NCBI GenBank assembly: GCA_001648575.1
Contig: LQXN01000062.1
Span: forward strand, 186,001 to 250,000
DNA from: Sutcliffiella horikoshii DSM 8719
GTDB taxonomy: Bacteria > Bacillota > Bacilli > Bacillales > Bacillaceae_I
Direction of reading: 5' to 3'
DNA length: 64,000 nt
Below are positions 18,267 through 26,444 of the stretch, in pieces (position 1 is the first letter of the stretch; each line of letters starts with the position of its first letter). The notes under the pieces were generated by a model. It was not told the DNA's origin, did no database searches, and saw nothing but the letters and a program-made list of their open reading frames with translations. Position numbers and translations under genes: made by a program.

Positions 18267-19598
18267 TTACAATATTCCCTGTAACTCCTTAAGCGTTTGT
18301 TCTAGGATGGAAATCAAAACATCTGTTTCTTCTTTACTGATGGAAAGTGGTGGTGCAATAATCACAGCATCTCCGCCAACACCTTCAATTCCTGCAGATG
18401 CCGGATAAATCAGTAATCCATTCTTTTGAGCCAGCTCGACAAGCCTTGTTGTAACCGCCTTTTCTTGAGCAAAAGGATATTTGGTTGAATTATCCTCCAC
18501 CATTTCAAGTCCAAGCAGAAGGCCTTTACCCCTGACATCCCCAATGAACGGAAAGTCAGATTTCAACCGCAACAGCTCCTCCATCAAATAGTTGCCGATA
18601 TAATTGCTGTTTCTTACAAGATCCTGTTTTTCAATATAGTCCAGGACGGCAAGTGCCGCAGCAGAAGACTGAGGATTTGCGCTATATGTGTGTCCGCTCA
18701 TGATAACCTTCGATCCCTTGAGGATGCTTCCAATGATACTATCGCTTACCAAGGTTGCGGCAATCGGGGAATAACCAGCACTCATTCCTTTACCGACACA
18801 AATGATATCTGGGGTGACCCCCCAATGCTCCATGGCAAACATCTTTCCTGTCCTACCTATACCTGTCATCACTTCGTCAGCAATGAATAGAATGTCATAC
18901 TTTTTACAGATTTCAGCTATTCTTTGGTAATATCCATCAGGAGGAGAGATAGCCCCAGCAGCTGCACCAATGATGGGCTCAGCTACAAAAGCAGCCACTT
19001 CTTCTGCGCCTATTTCCAAGATTGCACGTTCCAAATCTTCCGCACACTTAAGTCCACAACCGGGGTATTCGAGACTAAAGGGACATCGATAACAATAGGG
19101 CGGCTCCACTACAGGCGATTTTTCCAGTAACGCTTCAAACCTCTTCCTACGGTCAGCATGCCCTGATAAGGATAAAGCACCTATCGTGATACCGTGATAA
19201 CTTTTCCATCTGGATATTACTTGGTTTTTGTCAGGTCTGCCAACTTCCTGCCAATACTGGATGGATATTTTCATGGCTGTCTCCACAGCTTCCGTTCCAC
19301 TGTTTACAAAAAAAGACCAATTGATATCTCCTGGGGCAATTTTCATTAATCTGTTTGCCAAATTTTCTGCTGGTACACTGCTGAATTGTGATCGATAAAC
19401 AAACGACACTTTACTCGCCTGATCAGCCATTGCGTCAATGACAGCTTGTACATGATGGCCGATGCTTGCGGTTACGGCACCCGATGAGCCATCCAAGTAT
19501 TTTTTTCCATTGACATCATAAAGATACACACCATTTCCATGGCTGATTACTGGGTAATCTTTATCTAATAGCGGCTTAATAAGATAGGATTGATCCAT
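18267..19598 (-). CDS. yodT: Class III aminotransferase YodT
   Basis: A 443-residue PLP-dependent aminotransferase (fold type I, class III). The Schiff-base lysine is in CVGKGMSAGYSP, and the PLP aspartate is in ADEVMTGIGRTG. A short Cys-rich insert (CYRCPFSLEYPGCGLKC, about 163-179) could bind a metal. It probably transaminates a beta-lysine-derived intermediate. First gene of the yodT-S-R-Q unit; AAGGAG lies 9 bases before the ATG. No sigma-54 promoter was found upstream, so control probably differs from that of kamA. Confidence 0.85.
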   Translation of the reverse strand: MDQSYLIKPLLDKDYPVISHGNGVYLYDVNGKKYLDGSSGAVTASIGHHVQAVIDAMADQASKVSFVYRSQFSSVPAENLANRLMKIAPGDINWSFFVNSGTEAVETAMKISIQYWQEVGRPDKNQVISRWKSYHGITIGALSLSGHADRRKRFEALLEKSPVVEPPYCYRCPFSLEYPGCGLKCAEDLERAILEIGAEEVAAFVAEPIIGAAAGAISPPDGYYQRIAEICKKYDILFIADEVMTGIGRTGKMFAMEHWGVTPDIICVGKGMSAGYSPIAATLVSDSIIGSILKGSKVIMSGHTYSANPQSSAAALAVLDYIEKQDLVRNSNYIGNYLMEELLRLKSDFPFIGDVRGKGLLLGLEMVEDNSTKYPFAQEKAVTTRLVELAQKNGLLIYPASAGIEGVGGDAVIIAPPLSISKEETDVLISILEQTLKELQGIL

Positions 19599-19604
19599 AA
19601 ACGA

Positions 19605-19781
19605 TTACTCCTTTCCACGAGCGTACTGTAACCGTTTACTAGCAAGGGTAGGGGAATATCCCCGTTCTTCGAGGATAATGAATTCAGCAGTTGTTGAGCT
19701 AGTTACTTACATTCTATGTTCACTAGAACCAAATCTTTCGTAAAACATTGGCAATTGATAAAACAGCTCTTTGCTCAAAGA
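19605..19781 (-). pseudogene. Possible gene remnant upstream of yodT
   Basis: On the minus strand a frame reads protein-like text (VRSLSKELFYQLPMFYERFG, then ILEERGYSPTLASKRLQYAR) broken by a stop at about 19690 and ending at a TAA that overlaps the yodT leader. No family recognised. The rest of the 348-base gap (19782-19898) shows nothing clear. It may be chance. Confidence 0.25.
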
Positions 19782-19898
19782 CCTCACGTGCATAAAGACC
19801 GATTCTAACTTATTTTTTCAGAATTTCTTGACCTGATACGGGCTTTGAAACCTTCTTCTCTCACTGGAAAACTACAAACAAAGCCTCCTGTAAAAAGA

Positions 19899-19936
19899 AA
19901 AAGAGCATCACCCATATTTCATGAGTGATACTCTTT
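19899..19936 (-). terminator. Terminator of YjcZ-type gene
   Basis: A long stem (GAGTATCAC... with ...ATCACCCAT) followed by CTTTTTC on the minus strand, 10 bases after the stop. Confidence 0.75.
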
Positions 19937-19946
19937 TCCACTTTCC

Positions 19947-20096
19947 TTATTTGCAGTAGCAAGCTCCTACGATAATTAACAAAATGAATAGAACTACGAT
20001 CAAAACAAATGTATTTCCACAGCCGTAGCCATGTGCTGGCGCTACCTGTGCTGGATACCCACAAGGTCCACAAGTGTAGTAACAGTAATCGTGCAT
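19947..20096 (-). CDS. YjcZ-family sporulation small protein
   Basis: 49 residues: a Cys/Gly/Tyr-rich head (HDYCYYTCGPCGYPAQ), then the family helix [18 protein letters not shown] and the tail CYCK. AGGAGTG lies before the ATG at 20096 (a second ATG at 20102 is too close). The family is expressed in sporulating bacilli. It is single-gene with its own terminator. Two relatives lie at 33024 and 33194. Confidence 0.85.
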   Translation of the reverse strand: MHDYCYYTCGPCGYPAQVAPAHGYGCGNTFVLIVVLFILLIIVGACYCK

Positions 20097-20184
20097 GGTC
20101 ATCACTCCTGTTTTTTATTTACACTTCTACACTATGAACTAGGTGGCTGTCCTGTATGTGCGTTTGCCCATTTTATGAAAATAT

Positions 20185-21669
20185 CTATAATGACTTCTCC
20201 ATCTTGTCAATCACATGAACCATGCTTTTTAAAGTATTTTCTATACTGTTATTGTCATTTGAGACTTGTTCCACGCTTGCACTGATCTCTTCTAGCCCAG
20301 CTGTCGACTCTTCCATCAATGCAGCAAACTCGCTTGTATAATAATCGGTTGAGGCAGTTTTATCTTTTACCGCACCTGCAAATTCACGAAACTGTTGGGC
20401 ATCAGACAAAAGACTGGCCAATGTTTCACTGATCTGATGAAAGGACAGATTCGCTTCGTTGGTGGCTTCCATATTCTTACCCATTTTAGAAATGTTAAGT
20501 TGCAGCTGGCGTAGCACCTCTTCTTTCGTTTGGTGCAGTGATGTAAGATTTTCTGTGATTTCTTTCGTTGTATCACCTGTTGAGGTAGCTAGTTTCCTGA
20601 TTTCCTCTGCTACCACGGCAAATCCCCTCCCTGCTTCTCCTGCTCTCGCAGCCTCTATAGAAGCATTAAGAGCAAGCAGGTTGGTTTGTTCTGTAATATT
20701 CTTAATATGTTGGGTCAACGTATTGGTTTCATCGATTTTTTCCGTCAGGACTTGAAAGATGGCATCCATATCTTTGACATCCTGCGAAAAGCTGCTCATA
20801 TTCTTTTGCAATTCACTTGCAACCACTTTTCCCTGTTCAGCTGTAGATTTGGTTGAATCAGTTGTCACATACAAATTGTGGGATCTATCCACAATATTGT
20901 CCATCATATTGGAAACATCATTTGTTAATTCAGCTATACCACTTATTTGGTCCGTTTGCTTTTGACTCCCGACAGATAATTCTTGTATGGTCAGTGTAAC
21001 TTCTCGCTGAGAGTGTATATTCATGCTAATACGCTCATTTACTTTATTGACATGGTCAATCAATGTCATGGCGTCTTGCTGAAAAGCATCCTGTCGTTGC
21101 TGACGCTCCTCGCTGACAGTCTTCATATTGTTCACTATTTCTTCAAATTGAGCAAAGAGCCTTTTTCCTATTTTAACTTGGACAAACGTGATGACAAAAA
21201 GTAAAAAGAATAATAGGATAATATTACCCAATTGCTCATCTGTCATCAAGTTTCCATTCAGAAATGACCATATTGAGTATCCAAACAAAAGTAAACTTCC
21301 AATACCACCAACAATAAAAACATTACGATTAAAATAGATGGTAGCTAGTATTAAGACGAAAAAAGGTAAAATGAATCCGGAAATGGACGCACCACGATTA
21401 ACTAAGATAATAAAAAAGACTACAAAGGTAACCCCCACTGCGAAATAGGGCACCACTTCATGAAACCAACTATTCCATTTCGTAAGAAAAAACAACCCCA
21501 TGCCTAAACAAAGTCCTGTTAGAAGGGTATAGGTAATGATGTTGGCAGCAGGAACTAAAATATTCACCAAAAGCCCTGCTCCATAAGAAATAAAAATGAC
21601 AAAGAACATCAATTTATTTTTGTTGACGAGATCTTGAAACTTTAACTCTTTCACGCTTAATGCCGACAT
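20185..21669 (-). CDS. Methyl-accepting chemotaxis-type transducer with six-helix membrane domain
   Basis: A 494-residue protein. Residues about 20-180 form six closely spaced membrane helices with no extracellular sensor domain; the rest is a cytoplasmic MCP signalling domain with the CheA/CheW-contact tip [20 protein letters not shown]. No HAMP is obvious. Such receptors may sense membrane or intracellular signals. The ATG at 21669 has GGAGG 8 bases upstream. Single gene. Confidence 0.85.
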   Translation of the reverse strand: MSALSVKELKFQDLVNKNKLMFFVIFISYGAGLLVNILVPAANIITYTLLTGLCLGMGLFFLTKWNSWFHEVVPYFAVGVTFVVFFIILVNRGASISGFILPFFVLILATIYFNRNVFIVGGIGSLLLFGYSIWSFLNGNLMTDEQLGNIILLFFLLFVITFVQVKIGKRLFAQFEEIVNNMKTVSEERQQRQDAFQQDAMTLIDHVNKVNERISMNIHSQREVTLTIQELSVGSQKQTDQISGIAELTNDVSNMMDNIVDRSHNLYVTTDSTKSTAEQGKVVASELQKNMSSFSQDVKDMDAIFQVLTEKIDETNTLTQHIKNITEQTNLLALNASIEAARAGEAGRGFAVVAEEIRKLATSTGDTTKEITENLTSLHQTKEEVLRQLQLNISKMGKNMEATNEANLSFHQISETLASLLSDAQQFREFAGAVKDKTASTDYYTSEFAALMEESTAGLEEISASVEQVSNDNNSIENTLKSMVHVIDKMEKSL

Positions 21670-21785
21670 GACAAAATCCTCCACTCTGATATTACCTCTG
21701 AATATGTATTCATTTACCTATTCTTCATACCTCCCCCTAAATCCTGCAATAATTATGTTATTTTGTAGAAATTTGACATAAAAAA

Positions 21786-21805
21786 TGGAGTGCAGAAGCA
21801 CTCCA
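21786..21805 (-). terminator. msrAB terminator
   Basis: TGGAGTGC/GCACTCCA stem followed by a T tract on the minus strand. Confidence 0.75.
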
Positions 21806-21816
21806 TGAATTACTTA

Positions 21817-22770
21817 TTACTCAAATAATCTTCTATACTCACCGTATCCTTCTTTTTCGAGTTCACTTATAGGAATAAAAAGCAGTGACGCAGAATTGAT
21901 GCAATATCTAAGGCCGCCTTTTTCTACTGGACCATCTTCAAAAACGTGGCCTAGGTGAGAGTCCGCATTTTTACTGCGCACTTCGGTGCGCACCATACGA
22001 TGACTGACATCCATTTCTTCCTTTATTGTTCCTTTATCAATAGGTTTCGTAAAGCTAGGCCACCCACACCCTGCATCGTATTTATCTAAGGAGCTGAATA
22101 AAGGCTCACCAGAAACGATATCTACATAAATCCCTTCTTCGGTATGATTCCAGAATTCATTTTTAAATGGAGGCTCGGTTCCATTATTTTGGGTCACTTC
22201 ATATTGAATTGGTGTGAGTCTGTTTTTCAATTCTGCATCCGTCTTTTTCCAGTGCTCCTTAATAAAGGACGCTCGACCTGAACCGGCTTGATACATTTTG
22301 TAACGGAATGGGTTTTTCTGATAATAATCTTGATGATATTCTTCGGCAGCATAGAATGGTTTAGCCGGAAGAATATTTGTAACAATCTGATCCTTGAACC
22401 GGCCACTTTGAGCCAGGTTTTGCTTGGATTTTTCAGCAAGTTCCTTTTGGGCATCGGTGTGATAAAAGATGGCAGTGCGATAAGAATCCCCCCGGTCATG
22501 GAACTGCCCACCTGGATCTGTGGGATCGATTTGGCTCCAAAATACTTCTAAAAGCTTTTCATAAGGAAAAATCTGAGGATCATATGTTATCTGTACTGCC
22601 TCATAGTGTCCGGTGGTTTCGGAACATACTTCTTTATAAGTAGGGTTTTCTTTGTGCCCCCCTGTATAGCCAGAGATAACCTTCTCAATTCCTTCATGCT
22701 CATGGAAAGGTTTGACCATACACCAAAAGCACCCTCCTGCGAACGTGGCTTTCTCAAGATTAGCAGTCAT
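21817..22770 (-). CDS. msrAB: Bifunctional methionine sulfoxide reductase MsrA-MsrB
   Basis: About 317 residues. The N-terminal MsrA domain has GGCFWC (catalytic Cys about 15-16) and [11 protein letters not shown]; the C-terminal MsrB domain (about 175-317) has [14 protein letters not shown] and RYCINSASL with the catalytic Cys. It repairs both epimers of methionine sulfoxide. A fused MsrA-MsrB is known in many Firmicutes, whereas B. subtilis has separate genes. Start is the ATG at 22770, or 22776, behind AAAGGTGG. Confidence 0.92.
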   Translation of the reverse strand: MTANLEKATFAGGCFWCMVKPFHEHEGIEKVISGYTGGHKENPTYKEVCSETTGHYEAVQITYDPQIFPYEKLLEVFWSQIDPTDPGGQFHDRGDSYRTAIFYHTDAQKELAEKSKQNLAQSGRFKDQIVTNILPAKPFYAAEEYHQDYYQKNPFRYKMYQAGSGRASFIKEHWKKTDAELKNRLTPIQYEVTQNNGTEPPFKNEFWNHTEEGIYVDIVSGEPLFSSLDKYDAGCGWPSFTKPIDKGTIKEEMDVSHRMVRTEVRSKNADSHLGHVFEDGPVEKGGLRYCINSASLLFIPISELEKEGYGEYRRLFE

Positions 22771-22870
22771 TGCCATTCCACCTTTCTTTAATATTAGGTT
22801 GTTATTATGGATTCACTTAGATGAATTATAGCAACTTAATAGTTGAAATCCTAATGCTATGCTTGGATTA

Positions 22871-22910
22871 CAGCTTATTAGTTTGTGTGATAAAATAAAC
22901 TAATAAGCTG
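22871..22910. promoter_or_regulatory. 14-bp perfect dyad upstream of the CobW GTPase gene
   Basis: CAGCTTATTAGTTT (22871-22884) and AAACTAATAAGCTG (22897-22910) are perfect inverted repeats with a 12-base spacer containing TAAAAT, a possible -10. It lies between divergent msrAB and the CobW gene. It is not followed by a T tract, so an operator is likelier than a terminator. Confidence 0.5.
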
Positions 22911-22959
22911 ATAATCAAAAATCAATGCCTTTTCCAAACAAATCAGGAGGTTTCATTTA

Positions 22960-23880
22960 ATGAATAGGAAAGTGGAAGTTTATATATTATCTGGGTTTTT
23001 AGGCAGCGGAAAAACAACTTTGCTGACCCAAATGCTGCAACAAGAACAAAAAGAAAATCGAAAAGTGGCCGTAGTGATGAATGAGTTGGGCAAGGTATCA
23101 ATAGATTCTGATTCCGTTCCGGAAGATACCCCATTATCCGAACTGTTCGACGGTTGCATTTGCTGTACCATACAGGAGAAACTGGAGTCCACCATGCAAG
23201 GATTGTTGATGGATAAAGAATTAGACGCAATTTACATAGAAACCACTGGTGCTGCCCACCCGGTAGAAGTCCTTGATACGGTACTCTCCCCAATCTTTGC
23301 AGATAGATTCTCCGGGGCACGAATCATCACGCTGTTGGATGTTTTACGATGGAAAGACCGCTCAAGCTTGTCTATTCAAGTTAAGCAACTGATCAGAGAA
23401 CAAGTGAAACATGCAGATATGTTGATATTGAATAAAACTGATTTACTTAGCGAAGGCGAAGTGTCTAACATATTGTTTGAGTTACAGTCCATCAACCCTC
23501 ATGCCTCTACACTCCTTACTACATACGCTAAGATACCTGAAAACAGCTGGAAAAGTACGAAACAACTGGAAAAAAGTGCTCATCAGAGAGCGGATGTTAA
23601 AGAAGCACTTCGATTAAAAACTTTCGTTTATCAATTTTCCTCTCAAATTGACTTAGATGAATTTGAAAACTGGCTTAGAGGCCTGCCTGATTCCGTATAC
23701 CGTATCAAAGGGTATCTTTCCTTTGAGCATACAAGTGGAGTCTATCTATTTCAGTATTCGTACGGTACACCACTATATTTAAAAGAACTTGTGAAGGTTC
23801 CTCTTAACCTTGTCATCATCGGTGAGGATTTGAACATTGATATGCTAAGACAGCAACTGGAATCATTGGAGAAAAAGTAA
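22960..23880 (+). CDS. CobW/COG0523-family GTPase (putative metal chaperone)
   Basis: 306 residues: Walker A GFLGSGKTTL (12-21), the metal-binding CxCC motif CICC (66-69), ETTGAAHP switch region, NKTD guanine-specificity motif, and a CobW C-terminal domain (about 205-300). COG0523 GTPases deliver zinc or other metals to target proteins. B. subtilis relatives are Zur-controlled, but no typical Zur box is seen here; instead a different dyad lies upstream. AGGAGG precedes the ATG. Confidence 0.85.
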   Translation: MNRKVEVYILSGFLGSGKTTLLTQMLQQEQKENRKVAVVMNELGKVSIDSDSVPEDTPLSELFDGCICCTIQEKLESTMQGLLMDKELDAIYIETTGAAHPVEVLDTVLSPIFADRFSGARIITLLDVLRWKDRSSLSIQVKQLIREQVKHADMLILNKTDLLSEGEVSNILFELQSINPHASTLLTTYAKIPENSWKSTKQLEKSAHQRADVKEALRLKTFVYQFSSQIDLDEFENWLRGLPDSVYRIKGYLSFEHTSGVYLFQYSYGTPLYLKELVKVPLNLVIIGEDLNIDMLRQQLESLEKK

Positions 23881-23894
23881 GTCTATCCCTTTGA

Positions 23895-23917
23895 GCGCCT
23901 ATTTATAGAATAGGTGC
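23895..23917 (+). terminator. Terminator of the CobW GTPase gene
   Basis: GCGCCTATT/AATAGGTGC stem followed by TTTTCTATTT. Confidence 0.8.
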
Positions 23918-24163
23918 TTTTCTATTTCTGTGATCTATTACATTCATGAAATGCAGGAACCTGAATATCCTTAATAATAATGGCCACATTCTAACTTTTG
24001 TTGCTTTTAAACAAGGTAACTTATACTGTCACGCTCTCTCCCTGACTTTGTATTGTGTTTAAGACAAAGAAATCCAATGGATTATTATTTGTCTATAGTA
24101 ACGATTTATAAAAAATGAGCCTAGATAATCGAATGAAAATGGGTTTTGGAAAAGAGGGATAGA

Positions 24164-25012
24164 ATGATTCTAATAGCAGGGGAATCTGTTACAGACAGCT
24201 CCCTTTTCGCTTTAGACGGGTTGGAAGAGACAATTTTCGAACGCTTGACTGAAGATCCAGAGACCTACACTTATCAAAGTCCAGAAGAATTAAAGTTTGA
24301 AATAGCGATGCGAAACAACATCGTTGCCAGTGCTTCCCTTATGTCACAAGGGGAATCACGTTTTGAAACATTTGCAGGAACCCAGTCTAATCCGGCATAT
24401 TGGCACGTTACGGATACAGGTGGTATGCAAATAAGAAAGGATGTCAAACCATCCGATGCGATATCAGATATCTTCATAAATAGTCAGGAGTATGCATTTG
24501 AATGTGCAACAGCTAAAGTTATCATATACTATCATGCAATATTAAAAACTGCCGGTGAAGAATTCTTTAATCATTATTTTCAAGACCTCTATTTGTATAG
24601 CTGGCATTTTGATTCAGACCTGGTTATGCAGTCCACCGATACTTATCATTTCATCCCAGGTGATGTGGTGTATTTTAATAATCCGGATTTTAACCCAATG
24701 ACCTTCTGGTGGAGAGGGGAAAACGCGGTGGTAATGGGAGATGGAAAATTTTTCGGCCATGGACTTGGAATTGAAGATGCAGATTATATTATTGAATTTT
24801 TGAACGGAACAAGGAAGCCTGACAGTAGTAAGCCAGCCTATTTAACGGATTATGTAGCTAGACCTTCCTTTAATCATTTGGCAAAATTGTATTTCTCGCA
24901 AAGGATACACGGAAGGGGCAAGTATCGTCATCGCATCATTTTTCATAATAAGGATTCTATTTCATGCGACAGATACCTGTATTATCTCTATAGAGATTAT
25001 TTGCAAAAATAA
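24164..25012 (+). CDS. tgl: Protein-glutamine gamma-glutamyltransferase (spore transglutaminase)
   Basis: A 282-residue Tgl-family enzyme that cross-links spore coat proteins through Gln-Lys isopeptide bonds. The catalytic Cys lies in EYAFECATAK (Cys114 from this start), and later His/Asp-bearing segments (FGHGLGIEDADY) match the family. It is longer than B. subtilis Tgl (245 residues) at the C terminus. The ATG at 24164 has AGAGGGAT upstream. A sigma-K promoter is expected; the 280-base gap upstream shows no clear one. Ends against element C. Confidence 0.9.
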   Translation: MILIAGESVTDSSLFALDGLEETIFERLTEDPETYTYQSPEELKFEIAMRNNIVASASLMSQGESRFETFAGTQSNPAYWHVTDTGGMQIRKDVKPSDAISDIFINSQEYAFECATAKVIIYYHAILKTAGEEFFNHYFQDLYLYSWHFDSDLVMQSTDTYHFIPGDVVYFNNPDFNPMTFWWRGENAVVMGDGKFFGHGLGIEDADYIIEFLNGTRKPDSSKPAYLTDYVARPSFNHLAKLYFSQRIHGRGKYRHRIIFHNKDSISCDRYLYYLYRDYLQK

Positions 25013-25033
25013 CCAACTCAATGACAGATTAAA

Positions 25034-25059
25034 GGCTGACTTCCAAAAAGAAGTCAGCT
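25034..25059. terminator. tgl terminator, left duplicate flanking element C
   Basis: A hairpin (GGCTGACTTC...AAGTCAGCT) identical over 26 bases to 25281-25306. Confidence 0.9.
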
Positions 25060-25280
25060 CAGACTGTTGACAAAGCCCTAAATATTTTTAAATTTGCATC
25101 CTGCTGTTGATCTTCGTTCCAGGCGCTTCACTTTTCGCGGGCGGTCCGGAAGCTTCCTCGGGCTTACGCCCTGCGGGGGTCTTCCTTGTCCCTTCCTCCC
25201 GCAGAAGTCTGCGCGCCTTCCACTACGATCAACACAGGTTTTGCATATCTCACAGATAAAATAATTTTGTCTACACACTG
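25060..25280 (-). mobile_element. Terminator-associated palindromic element, copy C
   Basis: 221 bp, opposite in orientation to copies A and B. Ends are CAGACTGTTGACAAAGCC and TTTTGTCTACACACTG. The core includes GTTGATCTTCGTTCCAGGCG and, at the other side, GCGCCTTCCACTACGATCAA, which pair into one long stem with smaller inner hairpins. Target duplication is perfect (26 bp, the tgl terminator). Confidence 0.9.
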
Positions 25281-25306
25281 GGCTGACTTCCAAAAAGAAG
25301 TCAGCT
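25281..25306. terminator. Terminator hairpin, right duplicate flanking element C
   Basis: Exact repeat of 25034-25059, followed by TTTCTTTAA; it also lies next to the stop of the convergent small gene at 25311. Confidence 0.9.
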
Positions 25307-25310
25307 TTCT

Positions 25311-25457
25311 TTAATGATTTTGAACATATCTTAGGATTTCCAATGCACGTTCCCCTTCTTCCTTAAGCAACTCCTCCCATATTTCATCACGTTCTCTATC
25401 CAGTTTTATTATGGCACTGGCCAGCTTAAACGAATAAGAAAGCTGTTTTGCTTCCAC
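25311..25457 (-). CDS. Small helical protein in FbpA-like pair
   Basis: 48 residues, charged and helical (MEAKQLSYSFKLASAIIKLD... ends ILRYVQNH). The start is GTG immediately after the TAG of the upstream gene, so translation is coupled; AGAGAGTAG upstream is a modest ribosome site. In B. subtilis fbpA is followed by another small gene, fbpB, but this protein is not clearly basic and I do not claim homology. Confidence 0.55.
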   Translation of the reverse strand: MEAKQLSYSFKLASAIIKLDRERDEIWEELLKEEGERALEILRYVQNH

Positions 25458-25619
25458 CTACTCTCTCCCCTTCTCTATTAATGTCGTATATTCCTTTTTA
25501 AGTTCACTTAGGGTATACGAGGAAAGAAGTCCTTGGTCCAGGAAATGGCCTGTTGCAACAAGTTTATTAATGTAGTACTCCCTTGCATCATGAATGGCAT
25601 TCTTTAGAAATTTAGACAC
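25458..25619 (-). CDS. FbpA-like (Fur-regulated basic protein family) small protein
   Basis: 53 residues. The pattern YYINKLVATGHF...LSSYTLSELKKEY resembles the FbpA family, which in B. subtilis helps the FsrA small RNA in the iron-sparing response. GTG start behind AGGTGAGG. No convincing Fur box was seen in the 180 bases upstream, so iron control is unsupported here. Confidence 0.6.
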   Translation of the reverse strand: MSKFLKNAIHDAREYYINKLVATGHFLDQGLLSSYTLSELKKEYTTLIEKGRE

Positions 25620-25720
25620 TCGCCTCACCTCTCTTAACTATATGTTAGTTCTTTTCCATATCGGATTCCTTTTTTATGTAAGAACTTATAACATTATATT
25701 TTTGAATTTACACTTTTACT

Positions 25721-25737
25721 TGTAAGGAATTCTGACA
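25721..25737 (+). promoter_or_regulatory. TnrA/GlnR-type box upstream of tnrA
   Basis: TGTAAGGAATTCTGACA fits the TnrA/GlnR consensus TGTNA-N7-TNACA exactly. Its centre is about 50 bases before the likely transcription start, the position from which TnrA activates its own gene in B. subtilis. Confidence 0.8.
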
Positions 25738-25767
25738 AACACACAGGAACTGAATCTTCATTTATAC

Positions 25768-25773
25768 TATAAT
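25768..25773 (+). promoter_or_regulatory. Sigma-A -10 box of tnrA
   Basis: TATAAT with a poor -35 (near AGGAAC), as expected for an activator-dependent promoter served by the TnrA box upstream. Confidence 0.6.
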
Positions 25774-25802
25774 GATATTAAGAGATGTAGGATAGGATGT
25801 GA

Positions 25803-26132
25803 ATGGATATGGCACAGGAAGACCCTTCGTTAAAAGAAAGAAAAGTCATCTCAATCGGTACTGTTCGTGATCTTACAGGTTTATCAGAAAGACAAATCAG
25901 GTACTATGAGGAACGCAAGCTTATATTCCCCGCCCGTTCCGGTTCTGGTATCAGAAAATATTCCTTCTCGGATGTAGAGCGTCTTATGGAAATTGCAAAC
26001 CAAATGGAAGAAGGCGTGCAAACACACGAAATAAGGAGAGAATGGAAGAAGAAAGAAAAAGAAAATGAAAATTGGAAGAAGCAGATGCTGAAAGGCCAAA
26101 TGCAGGCTCACTTTAAACAAAATGGCAATTGA
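25803..26132 (+). CDS. tnrA: Global nitrogen regulator TnrA
   Basis: A 109-residue MerR-family regulator that activates nitrogen-scavenging genes and represses glnRA under nitrogen limitation. N-terminal winged helix ([20 protein letters not shown], about 21-40). The C-terminal charged tail ([14 protein letters not shown]) corresponds to the glutamine-synthetase-binding region. GlnR is a possible alternative, but this short protein with no neighbouring glnA and with an autoregulatory box fits TnrA. Start is 25803, or the ATG at 25809. Confidence 0.88.
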   Translation: MDMAQEDPSLKERKVISIGTVRDLTGLSERQIRYYEERKLIFPARSGSGIRKYSFSDVERLMEIANQMEEGVQTHEIRREWKKKEKENENWKKQMLKGQMQAHFKQNGN

Positions 26133-26165
26133 TATCAGTTATGACAAAGATGATAGAATTTAAGG

Positions 26166-26201
26166 AGGCTTAATCCATTCCCCTTCAGATTGGATAAGCC
26201 T
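26166..26201 (+). terminator. tnrA terminator
   Basis: AGGCTTAATCC/GGATAAGCCT stem followed by TTTTTT. Confidence 0.8.
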
Positions 26202-26217
26202 TTTTTCTGTTGAAACA

Positions 26218-26246
26218 TATAAACCAACCGTTACATTCGGTTTATA
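26218..26246. promoter_or_regulatory. Dyad in the tnrA-lytS gap
   Basis: TATAAACC and GGTTTATA separated by 13 bases, with no T tract. Possibly an operator for lytST. The rest of the 310-base gap shows nothing clear. Confidence 0.3.
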
Positions 26247-26444
26247 CTTGCATTCCTAACCCTGATTAATGTTTCTATTAAAGTATAGAAGCAGTGCTCA
26301 TCAAATTTCCTCCTTTTTATTAGGGAAAAATACATGTTATGGAAAAATAGCCTTTTTGAAAGATTAATCGCCAATTAAATCTTAACTGGTGACTTTGGTT
26401 ATGCTACCATTATCACATCTTGAATTTTTGTGGAGCGTGGATGG

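Noticed and set aside
25620-25720. Fur box sought upstream of the FbpA-like gene
   Set aside because: Only a short TATAAC/ATTATA-like palindrome is present, not a 7-1-7 Fur match.
25803-26132. MerR-type regulator considered as GlnR
   Set aside because: No glnA neighbour, short protein, and a TnrA site at activating distance favour TnrA.
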